A DNA stretch of 49,455 nucleotides from Ammonifex sp. Its GTDB lineage: Bacteria > Bacillota > Desulfotomaculia > Desulfotomaculales > DYER01. This document shows, in pieces, positions 24,736 through 33,242 of this stretch (positions are counted from its first letter, which is position 1; the number at the start of each line of letters is the position of its first letter). Location: assembly GCA_020725605.1 (NCBI GenBank), contig DYER01000103.1:1-49455 (forward strand). Reading direction: 5' to 3'. The notes under the pieces are model-generated. The model was not told the DNA's origin. It saw nothing but the letters and a program-made list of their open reading frames with translations, and ran no database searches. The position numbers and the translations under genes were made by a program.

Positions 24736-26103
24736 CTAATGCCAGTCCCGATAGTGGTTGAGAATGCGTTCGTGGAGGAAACCGGGCACGTAGTATTTCT
24801 CGTAAAAAGCGGGGTCGAGGTGGTGTACCTGGATTACGAACTGCGCGTGGAACGGTGCGCTGTATACCGGGAACCTCCCGTACTTATCCACTATGTACTT
24901 CAGCAAGGCCTTGGTCGCCTGAATCACCCACTCGGAAATCTTAATCTTGGGGTGGTTTCTGATAGCCTCCACCACCTCTTTCTTGTAGGGAAGCTGGTCA
25001 ATGCAGCCCTCGGTGCAACCCGCGCCGAAGAACTTGCCGTCCGGGGAGTACCTGAGCTGTACGTTCTTGTCCACCATTTCGTCCGTGCTCTTGAACCAGG
25101 GCGATGGCCAGCCCCAACCTTCCCAGATCCCCGGTAGTCCCTGGAAGAAGTTTCTGGTTTTCATAAGCTGGAACTGGAACCCGAGACCTTTCGCGAGATC
25201 GGGCATCCCGCCCAGGATCAGATCCTCGGCAATGCCGCCGAAGTTCCAGTGGCCCAGCCCCATGGCCTCGGCCGCCAGTCTGATGTTTTGAACCGCCGCT
25301 CCGACCACACAGTGCTCAAGGGTAAGTACGATTTCTTCATACATGCTCCAGGGCACGGGTATTTCCAGATAACCCGGCTTGGCCCAATCGGCGATCCCCA
25401 TAGGTTCACCGGTATCATCGTCCACGAAGAGCCACTTCATGTATTCCATACCAGACATAATTACGTTTATCATTTCCTTGCCTATTTCAGTTACCGGGAT
25501 GAACAGAGCGGACCCCGGGCGGCGTAGGTTATACTGCCATATTCCGCTCAGTGAACCTTTCCCCGCAGGGCCCCATTTCTCTGGGGAACCCCAGTCGATG
25601 TCAATGGGCCGGTCGGAAATCTTGATGGAGTGCTTCCTGTACCACTCGAGGATCTTTAGATAGTCATCGTCGCCCTCTATCTCCACGGGCTTGGAGCGGT
25701 CAAGGGGCGGACGGTACAGAAAGGTGCCTTCATCCGTACTGTAGAACAGATGCACTCCGAAATCGTTGCATGGCCCGGGTATGGTACGGCCAGCATACGT
25801 GAGCACCGTGGAGAGATCGTTATTCGGGTCGATATCCAGCAAGGACATACCGTTGGGACCACAACCCGCCCAGCAAAGCAGGGCCATCTCGACCTCGCTG
25901 AGGGGCGTCGGCTTGCGGTCTGACTCAAAAGCCAGCGGGCCTCTATCCACCGTTACCTTACCGGTCACGGGTAGCTGGTCCTCTTTGCCCGGGGCCACCT
26001 TGTACCCTTCTCCCACACGCCTCGTGCGCACCTGTGACAGTGCCTGGAAGACGCTAGGCCCGGCTTCAAACACGCGCTTGATGAGTTCTTTAGGGTCCTT
26101 CAC
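24736..26103 (-). CDS. Nitroreductase/SagB-fold flavoprotein, paralogue A
   Basis: 455 residues and the first gene behind the sigma-54 promoter. It aligns throughout with the protein at 20582-21922: QVRTRRVGEGY, PLSEVEMALLCWAGCGPNG, YAGRTIPGPCNDFGVHLF, VQNIRLAAEAMGLGHWNFGG, YGRFPVYSAPFHAQFVIQVH. It lacks the paralogue's PSAG, having PGPC, and has its own Cys pair AGCTEGC. Start GTG 26103 follows GGGGG. Two diverged copies in one operon suggest a heteromer or two consecutive flavin steps. Confidence 0.75.
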   Translation of the reverse strand: MKDPKELIKRVFEAGPSVFQALSQVRTRRVGEGYKVAPGKEDQLPVTGKVTVDRGPLAFESDRKPTPLSEVEMALLCWAGCGPNGMSLLDIDPNNDLSTVLTYAGRTIPGPCNDFGVHLFYSTDEGTFLYRPPLDRSKPVEIEGDDDYLKILEWYRKHSIKISDRPIDIDWGSPEKWGPAGKGSLSGIWQYNLRRPGSALFIPVTEIGKEMINVIMSGMEYMKWLFVDDDTGEPMGIADWAKPGYLEIPVPWSMYEEIVLTLEHCVVGAAVQNIRLAAEAMGLGHWNFGGIAEDLILGGMPDLAKGLGFQFQLMKTRNFFQGLPGIWEGWGWPSPWFKSTDEMVDKNVQLRYSPDGKFFGAGCTEGCIDQLPYKKEVVEAIRNHPKIKISEWVIQATKALLKYIVDKYGRFPVYSAPFHAQFVIQVHHLDPAFYEKYYVPGFLHERILNHYRDWH

Positions 26104-26147
26104 CTAAGACAACCCCCTTTCTAGACTTTTTCAACAGTTACGACTTA

Positions 26148-26162
26148 GCAAACACGGTGCCA
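26148..26162 (-). promoter_or_regulatory. Sigma-54 (-24/-12) promoter of the catabolic cluster
   Basis: Minus strand TGGCACCGTGTTTGC: -24 TGGCAC, 5 bp, -12 TTGC, matching the consensus TGGCACG-N4-TTGC with GG-to-GC spacing correct. The expected start is near 26136, leaving about 33 nt before the GTG at 26103. The divergent activator gene belongs to the class that drives such promoters. Confidence 0.85.
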
Positions 26163-26229
26163 TTTGCTCCTAATGCCGCACGACTTGAGGGTCCACCGGC
26201 TACCGCTAAAACAGTCCGGGCTGAACAGC

Positions 26230-26297
26230 TTATGTCCGTAAGGATTTTAACCGTATTTTGCCATTCACCAGGTGACACATGTCGCAGTTTATGTCCG
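26230..26297. promoter_or_regulatory. Candidate upstream activator sites for the sigma-54 regulator
   Basis: TTATGTCCG occurs twice, at 26230-26238 and 26289-26297 (59 bp apart), 70-150 bp upstream of the -24/-12 promoter, where enhancer sites are expected. The first copy lies inside CTTATGTCCGTAAG (inverted CTTA/TAAG). A palindrome GACACATGTC lies between them at 26274-26283. Assignment by position and repetition only. Confidence 0.4.
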
Positions 26298-26440
26298 ACT
26301 CGACGACCAACTTGCAGGCCCTGAAACTGGAAATTACTACTTCTTTCCATTACATACCTCGCTCCTTGGCTCGTGCAGTAATCCCAAAAAGACGGGCATG
26401 ACCGTTGGCTCCTGGGAAACGACCGTTTACGGTTCAAATC

Positions 26441-26469
26441 TTGCCGCCCACTTTCAGTCGAGCTATACT
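26441..26469 (+). promoter_or_regulatory. Sigma-70/A-type promoter for the sigma-54 activator gene
   Basis: -35 TTGCCG (26441-26446), 17-bp spacer, -10 TATACT (26464-26469). Predicted start near 26476. If so, the ATG at 26481 would have almost no leader, supporting the GTG at 26553 with its AGGAGG site as the real start. The rest of the intergenic region (26104-26440) holds only the elements listed separately. Confidence 0.55.
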
Positions 26470-26552
26470 TTGCTTAAAAAATGAATAACCGGAGTAGAGG
26501 TCCTCCGCAGGGGGAAGAGTGTTGGGAGCAAAGCCAGAGGAGGAGTGCCGGA

Positions 26553-28406
26553 GTGGTCAGAAGTACGCGGCTACGTTACTCGGCAAAACAGTTGGAAAAG
26601 CTCAAGAAATCCTGGATAGAATCCTCCTGGAAGCGCTGCGCTGAAAAGATCGACAAGGCAATTCCGGGCAACCGGACGCGTAGGTCGCCAGAGCAGTACG
26701 AATCCTTAAAACAGGAATACCGCGAGTTGCTCGCCGTGGCCCCCCCTGTGATGAAGGAAGCCCTGCATGCGGTATGGTCGCTGCGACCCGTTGTTGTATT
26801 GTTGAACCCTGAAGGGGTAGTACTCGAGGTTTGCGGACACCCGAAAACGTTGGCTATTTGTGCCCAGCTCGGGCTGGACGTGGGATTTGTTTGGGATGAG
26901 GATTGCGCCGGTACTAGTGCTGGAAACCTGGCGCTATCAACCGGTCTGCCATTCATGACCGTGGGCGCCGATCACTATTGCACGGTTTTCCAAAACTTTA
27001 CGTGCGCCTGCAGCCCCATTTATAACGAATCAGGACATATCATTGGTGCTGTCGATATCTCCTTGCCCTACCCTACGGTTTCGTATCGCTTGTTGGACAC
27101 CGCCATCAAGGCTGCCTTCCTGATCGAGCAGAAACTCGTGGAGTACCGCCACAGACTCTTCGTGGCTAAGTACCGAAGCATTTTGGATACCGTGCTTGAA
27201 TCTCATCCGGATCCAGTTTTGGTTGTAGGAACAGACGGCCATCCTATTGCCGCCAACACAAAAGGGAAAGAGTTAGATAATAGGTCATCGAGGTTATCGA
27301 GTGAAACCTCCATCGACAAGCACCTGCTCGTATCTTATCGGTCTGGTTCGACGGCGCCTGGCAGGCGGGAGGTTCCCGTTACTTGTGAAGGTAACGTAGT
27401 CGCAAAAGTAGTCATCGGCACAAATTCCCTTAAGGCAGCTTTGACCAGACTAGCTCCGGGGGACCACGGTACATTTGAAGCCATTCATGGCCGCCACCCC
27501 AGACTCCAAAAGGCCGTCGAGGTGGCGCGCCGAGCCGCCCCGCTGGATCTACCGGTCCTCATTGTGGGCGAAACGGGGACCGGCAAGGAGCTTTTTGCGC
27601 GCGCCATCCACTCCGCGAGCAGACGCTCCCGGGGACCTTTCGTCGCTGTTAACTGTGCCGCCATACCGAGGACGTTGCTGGAGAGCGAGCTATTCGGATA
27701 CGTGGAGGGCGCGTTCACGGGGGCGAGGCGCGGGGGCAGTCCGGGAAAGTTCGAAATAGCCTCCGGGGGCACCCTGTTCCTTGACGAGATCGGGGACATG
27801 CCCCTCGACGCGCAGGGGGCCCTGTTACGGGCGCTGGAGGAAAAGGTGATTACCCGCCTCGGCGCCCGGTCCCCCACGCCGGTGGACGTGCGCATCATTG
27901 CTGCGACAAATAAAGACCTGAGTGCGGAAGCCCAGGCCGGACGCTTCAGGAAAGACCTGCTGTACCGGCTGCGCGTGGTTGTCATCGAATTGCCCCCGCT
28001 ACGGGAGCGCATGGAGGATCTTAGGCTGTTGGTTTCTGTCCTACTTCAGGACATTGCCTCAAAGATAGGCCGGGGCTCTCTCACGGTCGACGAGACGGTG
28101 TTCGAGATACTCCAGCGGTACGCCTGGCCGGGAAACGTCCGGGAGCTGCGGGCCTGCCTGGAGCATGCGGCAGCCGTCACCAACGGCAATAGAATAACGC
28201 TCGAGGACCTCCCCTCATACATCAGCTCAGCAGCCGAATCGCTACCGGTTCCCTCGAACGCCAGCACGACATCGGTAATTAAAGCCATGAAGGAGACCGG
28301 CGGAAACGTAACAAAGGCGGCACGGCTATTGGGGATCTCCCGCAGCACCATCTACAGGAGATTGCGCCGAATGCTTTCCGATACGCCATCATCACCCCAA
28401 GCGTAG
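26553..28406 (+). CDS. Sigma-54-dependent activator, AcoR-like (GAF-PAS-AAA+-Fis HTH)
   Basis: About 617 residues from GTG 26553 (AGGAGG, 9 nt); the frame is open from ATG 26481. The GAF-type sensor region ([31 protein letters not shown]) is AcoR-like; a PAS-like segment ([15 protein letters not shown]) follows; the AAA+ domain has Walker [11 protein letters not shown], sigma-54 contact loop GAFTGA and [13 protein letters not shown]; the C-terminal Fis-type helix-turn-helix is [20 protein letters not shown]. It lies divergent from the -24/-12 promoter, so it almost certainly controls the 20-kb cluster. The effector is unknown. Confidence 0.93.
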   Translation: MVRSTRLRYSAKQLEKLKKSWIESSWKRCAEKIDKAIPGNRTRRSPEQYESLKQEYRELLAVAPPVMKEALHAVWSLRPVVVLLNPEGVVLEVCGHPKTLAICAQLGLDVGFVWDEDCAGTSAGNLALSTGLPFMTVGADHYCTVFQNFTCACSPIYNESGHIIGAVDISLPYPTVSYRLLDTAIKAAFLIEQKLVEYRHRLFVAKYRSILDTVLESHPDPVLVVGTDGHPIAANTKGKELDNRSSRLSSETSIDKHLLVSYRSGSTAPGRREVPVTCEGNVVAKVVIGTNSLKAALTRLAPGDHGTFEAIHGRHPRLQKAVEVARRAAPLDLPVLIVGETGTGKELFARAIHSASRRSRGPFVAVNCAAIPRTLLESELFGYVEGAFTGARRGGSPGKFEIASGGTLFLDEIGDMPLDAQGALLRALEEKVITRLGARSPTPVDVRIIAATNKDLSAEAQAGRFRKDLLYRLRVVVIELPPLRERMEDLRLLVSVLLQDIASKIGRGSLTVDETVFEILQRYAWPGNVRELRACLEHAAAVTNGNRITLEDLPSYISSAAESLPVPSNASTTSVIKAMKETGGNVTKAARLLGISRSTIYRRLRRMLSDTPSSPQA

Positions 28407-28560
28407 CCGGTTGCCGCGTCGGGAGAGCCGTCATCATCCGCGAAGCGTCCAGGCAATTTATTGCCCTGGGCCATTTTATTTAGACCCGAAATTCTCCCTC
28501 ACGCGGAAAGAACGATTCTTCACCATAATAATACGGCCGAGATCAATGAACAGGCAAGCC

Positions 28561-29355
28561 TCAGTAATCCGAGGAGGGGGCGGGCCGACCCGTGCGCGCC
28601 ACAAGAGTAGCCGTCGCCTGCTGCCGGGGCCGCACCACTATCTGATCCACGTTGACGTGGAAGGGACGCGTTACGGCCCAGACTATGCAGTCGGCCACAT
28701 CCTCCGCCGTGAGCGGTTGCATTCCCTCGTAGACCTTCGCGGCCAGTGTCACATCCCCCCGGAACCGCACAATCGAAAACTCGGTTTCCACCATGCCGGG
28801 GTCGATCTCGGTGACACGTAGCGGACGCCCGAGGAGCTCAAGCCGCAGCGTTTGCGTTACTGCCCTGGCAGCATGTTTTGCCGCCGTATAACCCGCCCCT
28901 CCTGGATATACCTCGAAACCGGCTATGGAGACGACGTTCACTATATGTCCGTACCCCGACCGTTCGAGGGCAGGTAAGAGCGCACGTGTAACACGCATCA
29001 GGCCCATAACATTCGTCTCGTACATAATGCGCCAGTCTTCGTCCCGGGCCCGCTCAACAGGGTCCAATCCCAAGGCACCACCGGCGTTGTTGACGAGAAC
29101 CTGCGCTTCCGGCACCCGGGCCGCGAACTCCGCCACGCTGGAAGCATCCGTGACATCCAGCGGTAGCCCCACGCCGCCGATCTCCTCTGCGATGGCCCGG
29201 AGCCTGTCCATCCGGCGGGCACCCAGGACCACCCGAAACCCGCATCTGGCAAGGGCCCGAGCGGTAGCGGCTCCGATGCCGCTCGAGGCGCCCGTAACGA
29301 CAGCCACCGGGCGACCACAAACCGACTTCAGTTCTTCAGGAATGACGTACCTCAT
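28561..29355 (-). CDS. SDR-family oxidoreductase
   Basis: 264 residues, NAD(P)-dependent short-chain dehydrogenase. Seen: cofactor motif VVTGASSGIGAATARAL, LVNNAGG, and the active site with Ser in VVSIAGFEVY and YTAAKHA (YxxxK). Closest in style to the YdfG/serine 3-dehydrogenase-like group with classical GxxxGxG and Arg-rich loop GARRMDRL suggesting NADP. ATG 29355 has GAGGAGG. It converges on the activator gene; the 154 bp between them hold nothing I recognise. It could supply a 3-hydroxyacyl-CoA dehydrogenase-like step missing from the cluster, but that is a guess. Confidence 0.88.
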   Translation of the reverse strand: MRYVIPEELKSVCGRPVAVVTGASSGIGAATARALARCGFRVVLGARRMDRLRAIAEEIGGVGLPLDVTDASSVAEFAARVPEAQVLVNNAGGALGLDPVERARDEDWRIMYETNVMGLMRVTRALLPALERSGYGHIVNVVSIAGFEVYPGGAGYTAAKHAARAVTQTLRLELLGRPLRVTEIDPGMVETEFSIVRFRGDVTLAAKVYEGMQPLTAEDVADCIVWAVTRPFHVNVDQIVVRPRQQATATLVARTGRPAPSSDY

Positions 29356-29442
29356 ACTCGTTGCCTCCTCATACGGCTACACCGGATAGCTGCCCGTGAG
29401 AGTTTTCGACCAGCGGGCATCCTTCACCTTCGGACCCGCGGC

Positions 29443-29490
29443 AAAAAACAAAACCCGGAGCAGCAAAGGTCGCGACGGACCCGCTCCGGG
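29443..29490 (-). terminator. Intrinsic terminator after tmRNA
   Basis: Minus strand CCCGGAGC ... GCTCCGGG stem followed by TTTTGTTTTTT, about 30 nt after the CCA end of ssrA. Confidence 0.85.
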
Positions 29491-29519
29491 AATCTCAATG
29501 TGAGCCGAAAAACTAAAAA

Positions 29520-29869
29520 TGGTGGAGGCGGGGGGAATCGAACCCACCGTCCGGAAGACCAGCCACAGAAGGCTCTCCGAGCGCAGGCTGCGTTTTGCCT
29601 TCGCCGCGGACGCGCCCGCAGCCGGGCTCATTCCGCGGCTATCTCGATGGTCGTCCCTGCCGCCGCCGAGAATAAGCGGTCAGGCCAGCCTGCCGGGTCG
29701 ACACCCCGTCCCGCCCCGCAGGCGAGGGCGGGCGAGATGCTGGCCGCTTACGCAGCCAGGGCGAGTTCGGACTTGTTGGCGTTTATTGCCTTGCCACCGT
29801 TTTACGGGCTGGTGGCACCCCGGCTCGCTCCTCCTGCCACCGTGTCCCCCGTCGAAACCTGTCGCCCCC
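29520..29869 (-). ncRNA. ssrA: tmRNA (ssrA)
   Basis: Transfer-messenger RNA for ribosome rescue. The 5' strand GGGGGCGACAGGTTTCGAC at 29869 pairs with the 3' acceptor CGCCTCC before ACCA; the T arm reads GGTTCGATTCC. The tag reading frame lies at 29780-29748: after TAAAC, resume codon GCC, encoding ANKSELALAA and then TAA. Length about 350 nt. smpB, encoding its partner protein, is 165 bp upstream on the same strand; the space between shows no clear promoter, so the two may be co-transcribed and processed. Confidence 0.96.
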
Positions 29870-30034
29870 ACGTAGCGTGCGCTTTTTTCCTCCGCCCCAT
29901 TCTGCGCTTTGCGGCCCCCGGGGCCGTATGCCGACACCCAAGGTCCCCGGGGCCCGCGAGCCGCGCAACGTACGCGGAAAACCGGGCTCCCGAGCCGAGT
30001 TCCGCGTGCCTACCGGTAACGAAGGTGGTGCCGA

Positions 30035-30505
30035 CTACCACCGGGTTCGGCCGGCCCGGCCCCGCACGGCCCGCTCCATCTCCCGGCGGGCCTCCCGGGC
30101 CGCGATTTCGGCCCGCCGGTCGTGGGTCTTCCGGCCCCGGGCCAGGGCCAGTTCCACTTTGGCCAGGCCCTCGCGGAAGTACACCCTGAGGGGCACCAGC
30201 GTCAGCCCCTTTTCCCGCGTCCGGCCCAGCAACCGCAGGATTTCGGATTTGTGCATCAGGAGCTTGCGCACCCGCTTGGGTTCGTGGTTGAAACGGTTGC
30301 CCTGCTCGTAGGGGCTGATATGCATATTATACAACCAGAGCTCGCCGTTTTCAACTGCCGCGTAGGAGTCCCTGAGGTTGGCCCGCCCGGCCCGCAGGGA
30401 TTTTACTTCGGTTCCGGTCAGCACCATGCCGGCCTCGAAGGTTTCGAGGATCTGGTAGTCGTGCCGGGCCTTGCGGTTCTCGGTCACCACCCTGATGGCG
30501 GACAT
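30035..30505 (-). CDS. smpB: SsrA-binding protein SmpB
   Basis: 156 residues. Binds tmRNA and delivers it to stalled ribosomes. Seen: NRKARHDYQILETFEAGMVL, TGTEVKSLRAGRANLRDSY, HISPYEQGN, and the C-terminal basic tail after GRKTHDRRA. ATG 30505 has GGGGGGAGA directly upstream; the longer frame to 30598 is not needed. Adjacent to ssrA. Confidence 0.96.
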   Translation of the reverse strand: MSAIRVVTENRKARHDYQILETFEAGMVLTGTEVKSLRAGRANLRDSYAAVENGELWLYNMHISPYEQGNRFNHEPKRVRKLLMHKSEILRLLGRTREKGLTLVPLRVYFREGLAKVELALARGRKTHDRRAEIAAREARREMERAVRGRAGRTRW

Positions 30506-30652
30506 GGTCTCCCCCCGGAGATGGCCCCCGATGGCGCACGCGGCCACGGCAGGCCACACCCCCGCCGCGTACCGCGCCGGGCCTCCACCCTGTGTCACAC
30601 CGCCGAACCGGGCAAAACTCCCGGCTCGAGCTTTATCAAATGCCTCCCGCGT

Positions 30653-31126
30653 TCACTTGGTGTGCTTGTCGGCCACGGCCGAGGCCCCGTAGGCTTCGGG
30701 CTTGATGCGGGCCTTGAAGCCGCTGCCCACCACCATACCTACCACTTCCCGGATCAGGTCCCTGGTCTCGCCGTTGTGGCCCACGTCGATGTGGATCTCC
30801 ACCTTCAGGTCCGCGGCCCCGCTTTCCGCGAACTCCTTGCTCACCATGCTGCCCAGCTCCAGGCTCAGGGCCGTCTCGTAAAAGATGCGCTGGCGCAGGC
30901 TCTTGAGCTTCCGGTGGATGTGCCGGCGGTAGTAATAGCGCGCGCCCTTGCCCAGCCGGTGCACGATGATGGCCGTGATGAAACAGGTTTCTCCCCTGGT
31001 GATCTGGGAATCCGTTCCAATAATGATCTTATACTGAGAGGTGGGCAGACCCGTGATGTAACTCCGGATGTCCGCCATGGTCTCCTCAAAGGTCAGCCGT
31101 CCTTTGGTCGGGCTGATCAGTTGCAC
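30653..31126 (-). CDS. YkuK-like (DUF458) RNase H-fold protein
   Basis: 157 residues. The segments TFEETMADIRSYI, IIIGTDSQI, ITAIIVHRLGKGARYYYRR and VEIHIDVGHNGETRDLI match the DUF458/YkuK family, whose fold is RNase H-like; in Bacillus it is a sporulation-lineage gene of unknown role. The C-terminal AYGASAVADKHTK is the conserved tail. It overlaps the 3' end of rsmA by about 10 nt, so it is translated from the same mRNA. Confidence 0.85.
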   Translation of the reverse strand: MQLISPTKGRLTFEETMADIRSYITGLPTSQYKIIIGTDSQITRGETCFITAIIVHRLGKGARYYYRRHIHRKLKSLRQRIFYETALSLELGSMVSKEFAESGAADLKVEIHIDVGHNGETRDLIREVVGMVVGSGFKARIKPEAYGASAVADKHTK

Positions 31127-32016
31127 GACCCCTGCCCCCCTCTCCCATCACACATGGCGTCGGCCAGCCGGGCAAATTCCGCCAGGCTCAGGCTTTCCCC
31201 CCGGCGCACGGGATCGATACCCGCGCGCTCTAAAAGGGCCTGCCACTCGGACCGGGAAGCCCCGTCGTCCGCGCCTGTCAGGGCGTTCAGTATGGTCTTG
31301 CGGCGGCGGCCGAAGGCCGCCCGTATGAGCCGGAAAAGGCCCTCCACGTCCCTTACTTCCACCGGGGCCCGCTGCCTGCGCCGTAGCCTGACTATGGCCG
31401 AGGTCACCTCGGGCGCCGGGTAGAAGGCCCCGGGCGGAATGCGGCCCACCAGTTCGACCTCGGCGTAGTACTCCACTAACAGGGTCAAGGCCCCGTATTC
31501 CTTCGTGCCCGGGCGCGCCACGAGCCGGCGGGCCACCTCCAGCTGCACCGTCAGTACGGCCGTGGACCAGAAACGGTTGTCCTTGACGAGCCGGCCCAGG
31601 AAGGGCCCGGTGATGTAATAGGGGAGATTGGCGACCACCTTGTAGGGTTTGCCGCCCCTTCCGTACTCCCCGCCGGTATGCCGGTGCACCAGGTCGTCAA
31701 AGTTCACGGCCAGGGCGTCTCCCCGTACCACGCTCACCCGGTGGCCGGTACAGGTCTCCGCCAGGACCTTCAGGAAGGTCCGGTCCAGCTCCAGGGCAAT
31801 TACCAGGCGCACCCGCTCCGCCAGCTTCCCGGTCAGGGTGCCCAGCCCCGGACCGATCTCCACCACCACGTCGTCCCGGCCCAGGTCCGCGGCCGCCAGG
31901 AGGCGCAGCAAGGCCGCCTCGCTCACCATAAAATGCTGTCCCAGCCTCTTTCTGGGACGCAACCCGTGTCTGACCAGCAGGGCCCGCACGGCCGCACGGT
32001 CGGTCAACCGGTCCAT
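31117..32016 (-). CDS. rsmA: 16S rRNA (A1518/A1519) dimethyltransferase
   Basis: 299 residues. KsgA/RsmA dimethylates two adenines near the 3' end of 16S rRNA. Seen: KRLGQHFMVSE, SAM motif VVEIGPGLGTLTGKLAE, ALELD, and catalytic NLPYYITGP. The C-terminal domain with FGRRRKTILNAL is complete. Resistance-type Erm methylases have a different C-terminal part. Overlaps the YkuK-like gene downstream. Confidence 0.95.
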   Translation of the reverse strand: MDRLTDRAAVRALLVRHGLRPRKRLGQHFMVSEAALLRLLAAADLGRDDVVVEIGPGLGTLTGKLAERVRLVIALELDRTFLKVLAETCTGHRVSVVRGDALAVNFDDLVHRHTGGEYGRGGKPYKVVANLPYYITGPFLGRLVKDNRFWSTAVLTVQLEVARRLVARPGTKEYGALTLLVEYYAEVELVGRIPPGAFYPAPEVTSAIVRLRRRQRAPVEVRDVEGLFRLIRAAFGRRRKTILNALTGADDGASRSEWQALLERAGIDPVRRGESLSLAEFARLADAMCDGRGGQGSCN

Positions 32017-32133
32017 AATCCGGCCCCCGCTTTAATTGTACACCTCCGTTCGAGGCGCCGCAACATCATCATATAGATAAATTATACCCAGATCGGCGCC
32101 CGAAGTGGAAACCCGTCCGGAGTGCTATCACGA

Positions 32134-32160
32134 TTGAAGGCTGCCCGCGGCAGCCTTCAA
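32134..32160 (-). terminator. Hairpin at the end of the yabE-like gene
   Basis: TTGAAGGCTGCC / GGCAGCCTTCAA perfect 12-bp stem with a 3-nt loop, overlapping the stop codon of the yabE-like gene. No clear U-run follows on the minus strand, so termination efficiency is uncertain. Confidence 0.5.
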
Positions 32161-33164
32161 TCCAGTACGTACACTTTGACCCACCGTGCCCCCCACCGCC
32201 AGGCATCGGCCTCCTCCGGGAAGAAGAGGTCGATGCGGTTACCCTTAATGCTACTGCCCCGGTCCAGGGCCACGGCAAATCCGTAGCCCTCGACGTACAG
32301 GCGGGTGCCCATGGGTATCACCGCCGGATCTACGGCCGCCACGCCCGGCCCGGGCGGCACGCCCGACGCGGTATTGTAACCCGTGTAGGTGTAGGCCGTG
32401 GCCAGCATGGTGAGCACCCGTGAGAAGCGCAACACCTGGCCCCCGCGGGAGATGGTCTGGGTCGTGCCCACGGCCACGATCTCGTCCACGGGGGGCGCCA
32501 GCACCTGGGTCTCCTTCAGCTGGCGGCCCGCCTCCTGGCCGTCGTGGAACTCCACTTCCCAGACCCGCCTCTCGAGCCCCGGCCTGCCCTTACGCAGGAC
32601 CCGCGTCTCACCCTTCAGCAGGCGGTCGCTCGGCTCGCGCCGGATGCCGTAGGGTATGTCGACCTCCTCCACCACAGATGCGTGTTCCACCTTTATAAGC
32701 CTCACGAGCATATTTTCGGTTACGGGCGTTTCCGGTGCGGGCTCGACCCGCAGTCCCCCTTCGAGGGTTATCCCCTGCTCGGCCAGCACCTCGGCCACGG
32801 TCTGACCCCGGGTGTAGATCTCCCGCTCTTCACCCTGCACCACCAGCCGCACTTGGCGCCCGGTGACCACGTTGACCACCGCGCCGCGGGCCAGCGGCCC
32901 TTCCTCGGGCGGCTCCACGTGGGCGGCCCTGAGCCCCAGTTTTCTGAGCAACTCGCCGACGGTACGGGCCGAGGTGCGTAAAACGCGCTCCTGACCGTCC
33001 ACCACCACCGTTACTTCCTTGAAGGCCCAGCCGTATCCGCCAACCAGCAACGCGGCAAGCAGCAGCGGGACCAACCAGAGATACCGGCGGTATGTGCGGC
33101 GCCGGACCGCGGTGGCTTCCCGTGGGAGCGGTCGCTTGAAGGTGTACCAGTCCAGGGCGGCCAC
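32157..33164 (-). CDS. YabE-like cell-wall protein (DUF348 repeats, G5, 3D domain)
   Basis: 335 residues. One N-terminal membrane segment (LWLVPLLLAALLVGGYGWAF) anchors it; two DUF348 units (VTVVVDGQERVLRTSARTVG and VRLVVQGEEREIYTRGQTVA), a G5 domain (VEEVDIPYGIRREPSD) and a C-terminal 3D domain (AYTYTG...GVAAVDPAVIPMGTRLYVEG, ALDRGSSIKGNRIDLFF) follow. This is the Firmicute counterpart of resuscitation-promoting factors, a probable peptidoglycan hydrolase of the double-psi barrel type with the catalytic Asp residues present. Start GTG 33164, GGGGG upstream. Confidence 0.88.
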   Translation of the reverse strand: MAALDWYTFKRPLPREATAVRRRTYRRYLWLVPLLLAALLVGGYGWAFKEVTVVVDGQERVLRTSARTVGELLRKLGLRAAHVEPPEEGPLARGAVVNVVTGRQVRLVVQGEEREIYTRGQTVAEVLAEQGITLEGGLRVEPAPETPVTENMLVRLIKVEHASVVEEVDIPYGIRREPSDRLLKGETRVLRKGRPGLERRVWEVEFHDGQEAGRQLKETQVLAPPVDEIVAVGTTQTISRGGQVLRFSRVLTMLATAYTYTGYNTASGVPPGPGVAAVDPAVIPMGTRLYVEGYGFAVALDRGSSIKGNRIDLFFPEEADAWRWGARWVKVYVLD

Positions 33165-33242
33165 CCCCTTTTCTTATTACAGAGCAACTAACTATTTTCG
33201 TTGCCGGGCGGGCTGGATCCTTCCCCGAAATGAATACAAAAT

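Noticed and set aside
29521-29560. tRNA-like T arm near 29530 taken as a tRNA gene
   Set aside because: It is the 3' acceptor part of tmRNA; the 5' partner is 340 nt away and the tag reading frame is present.
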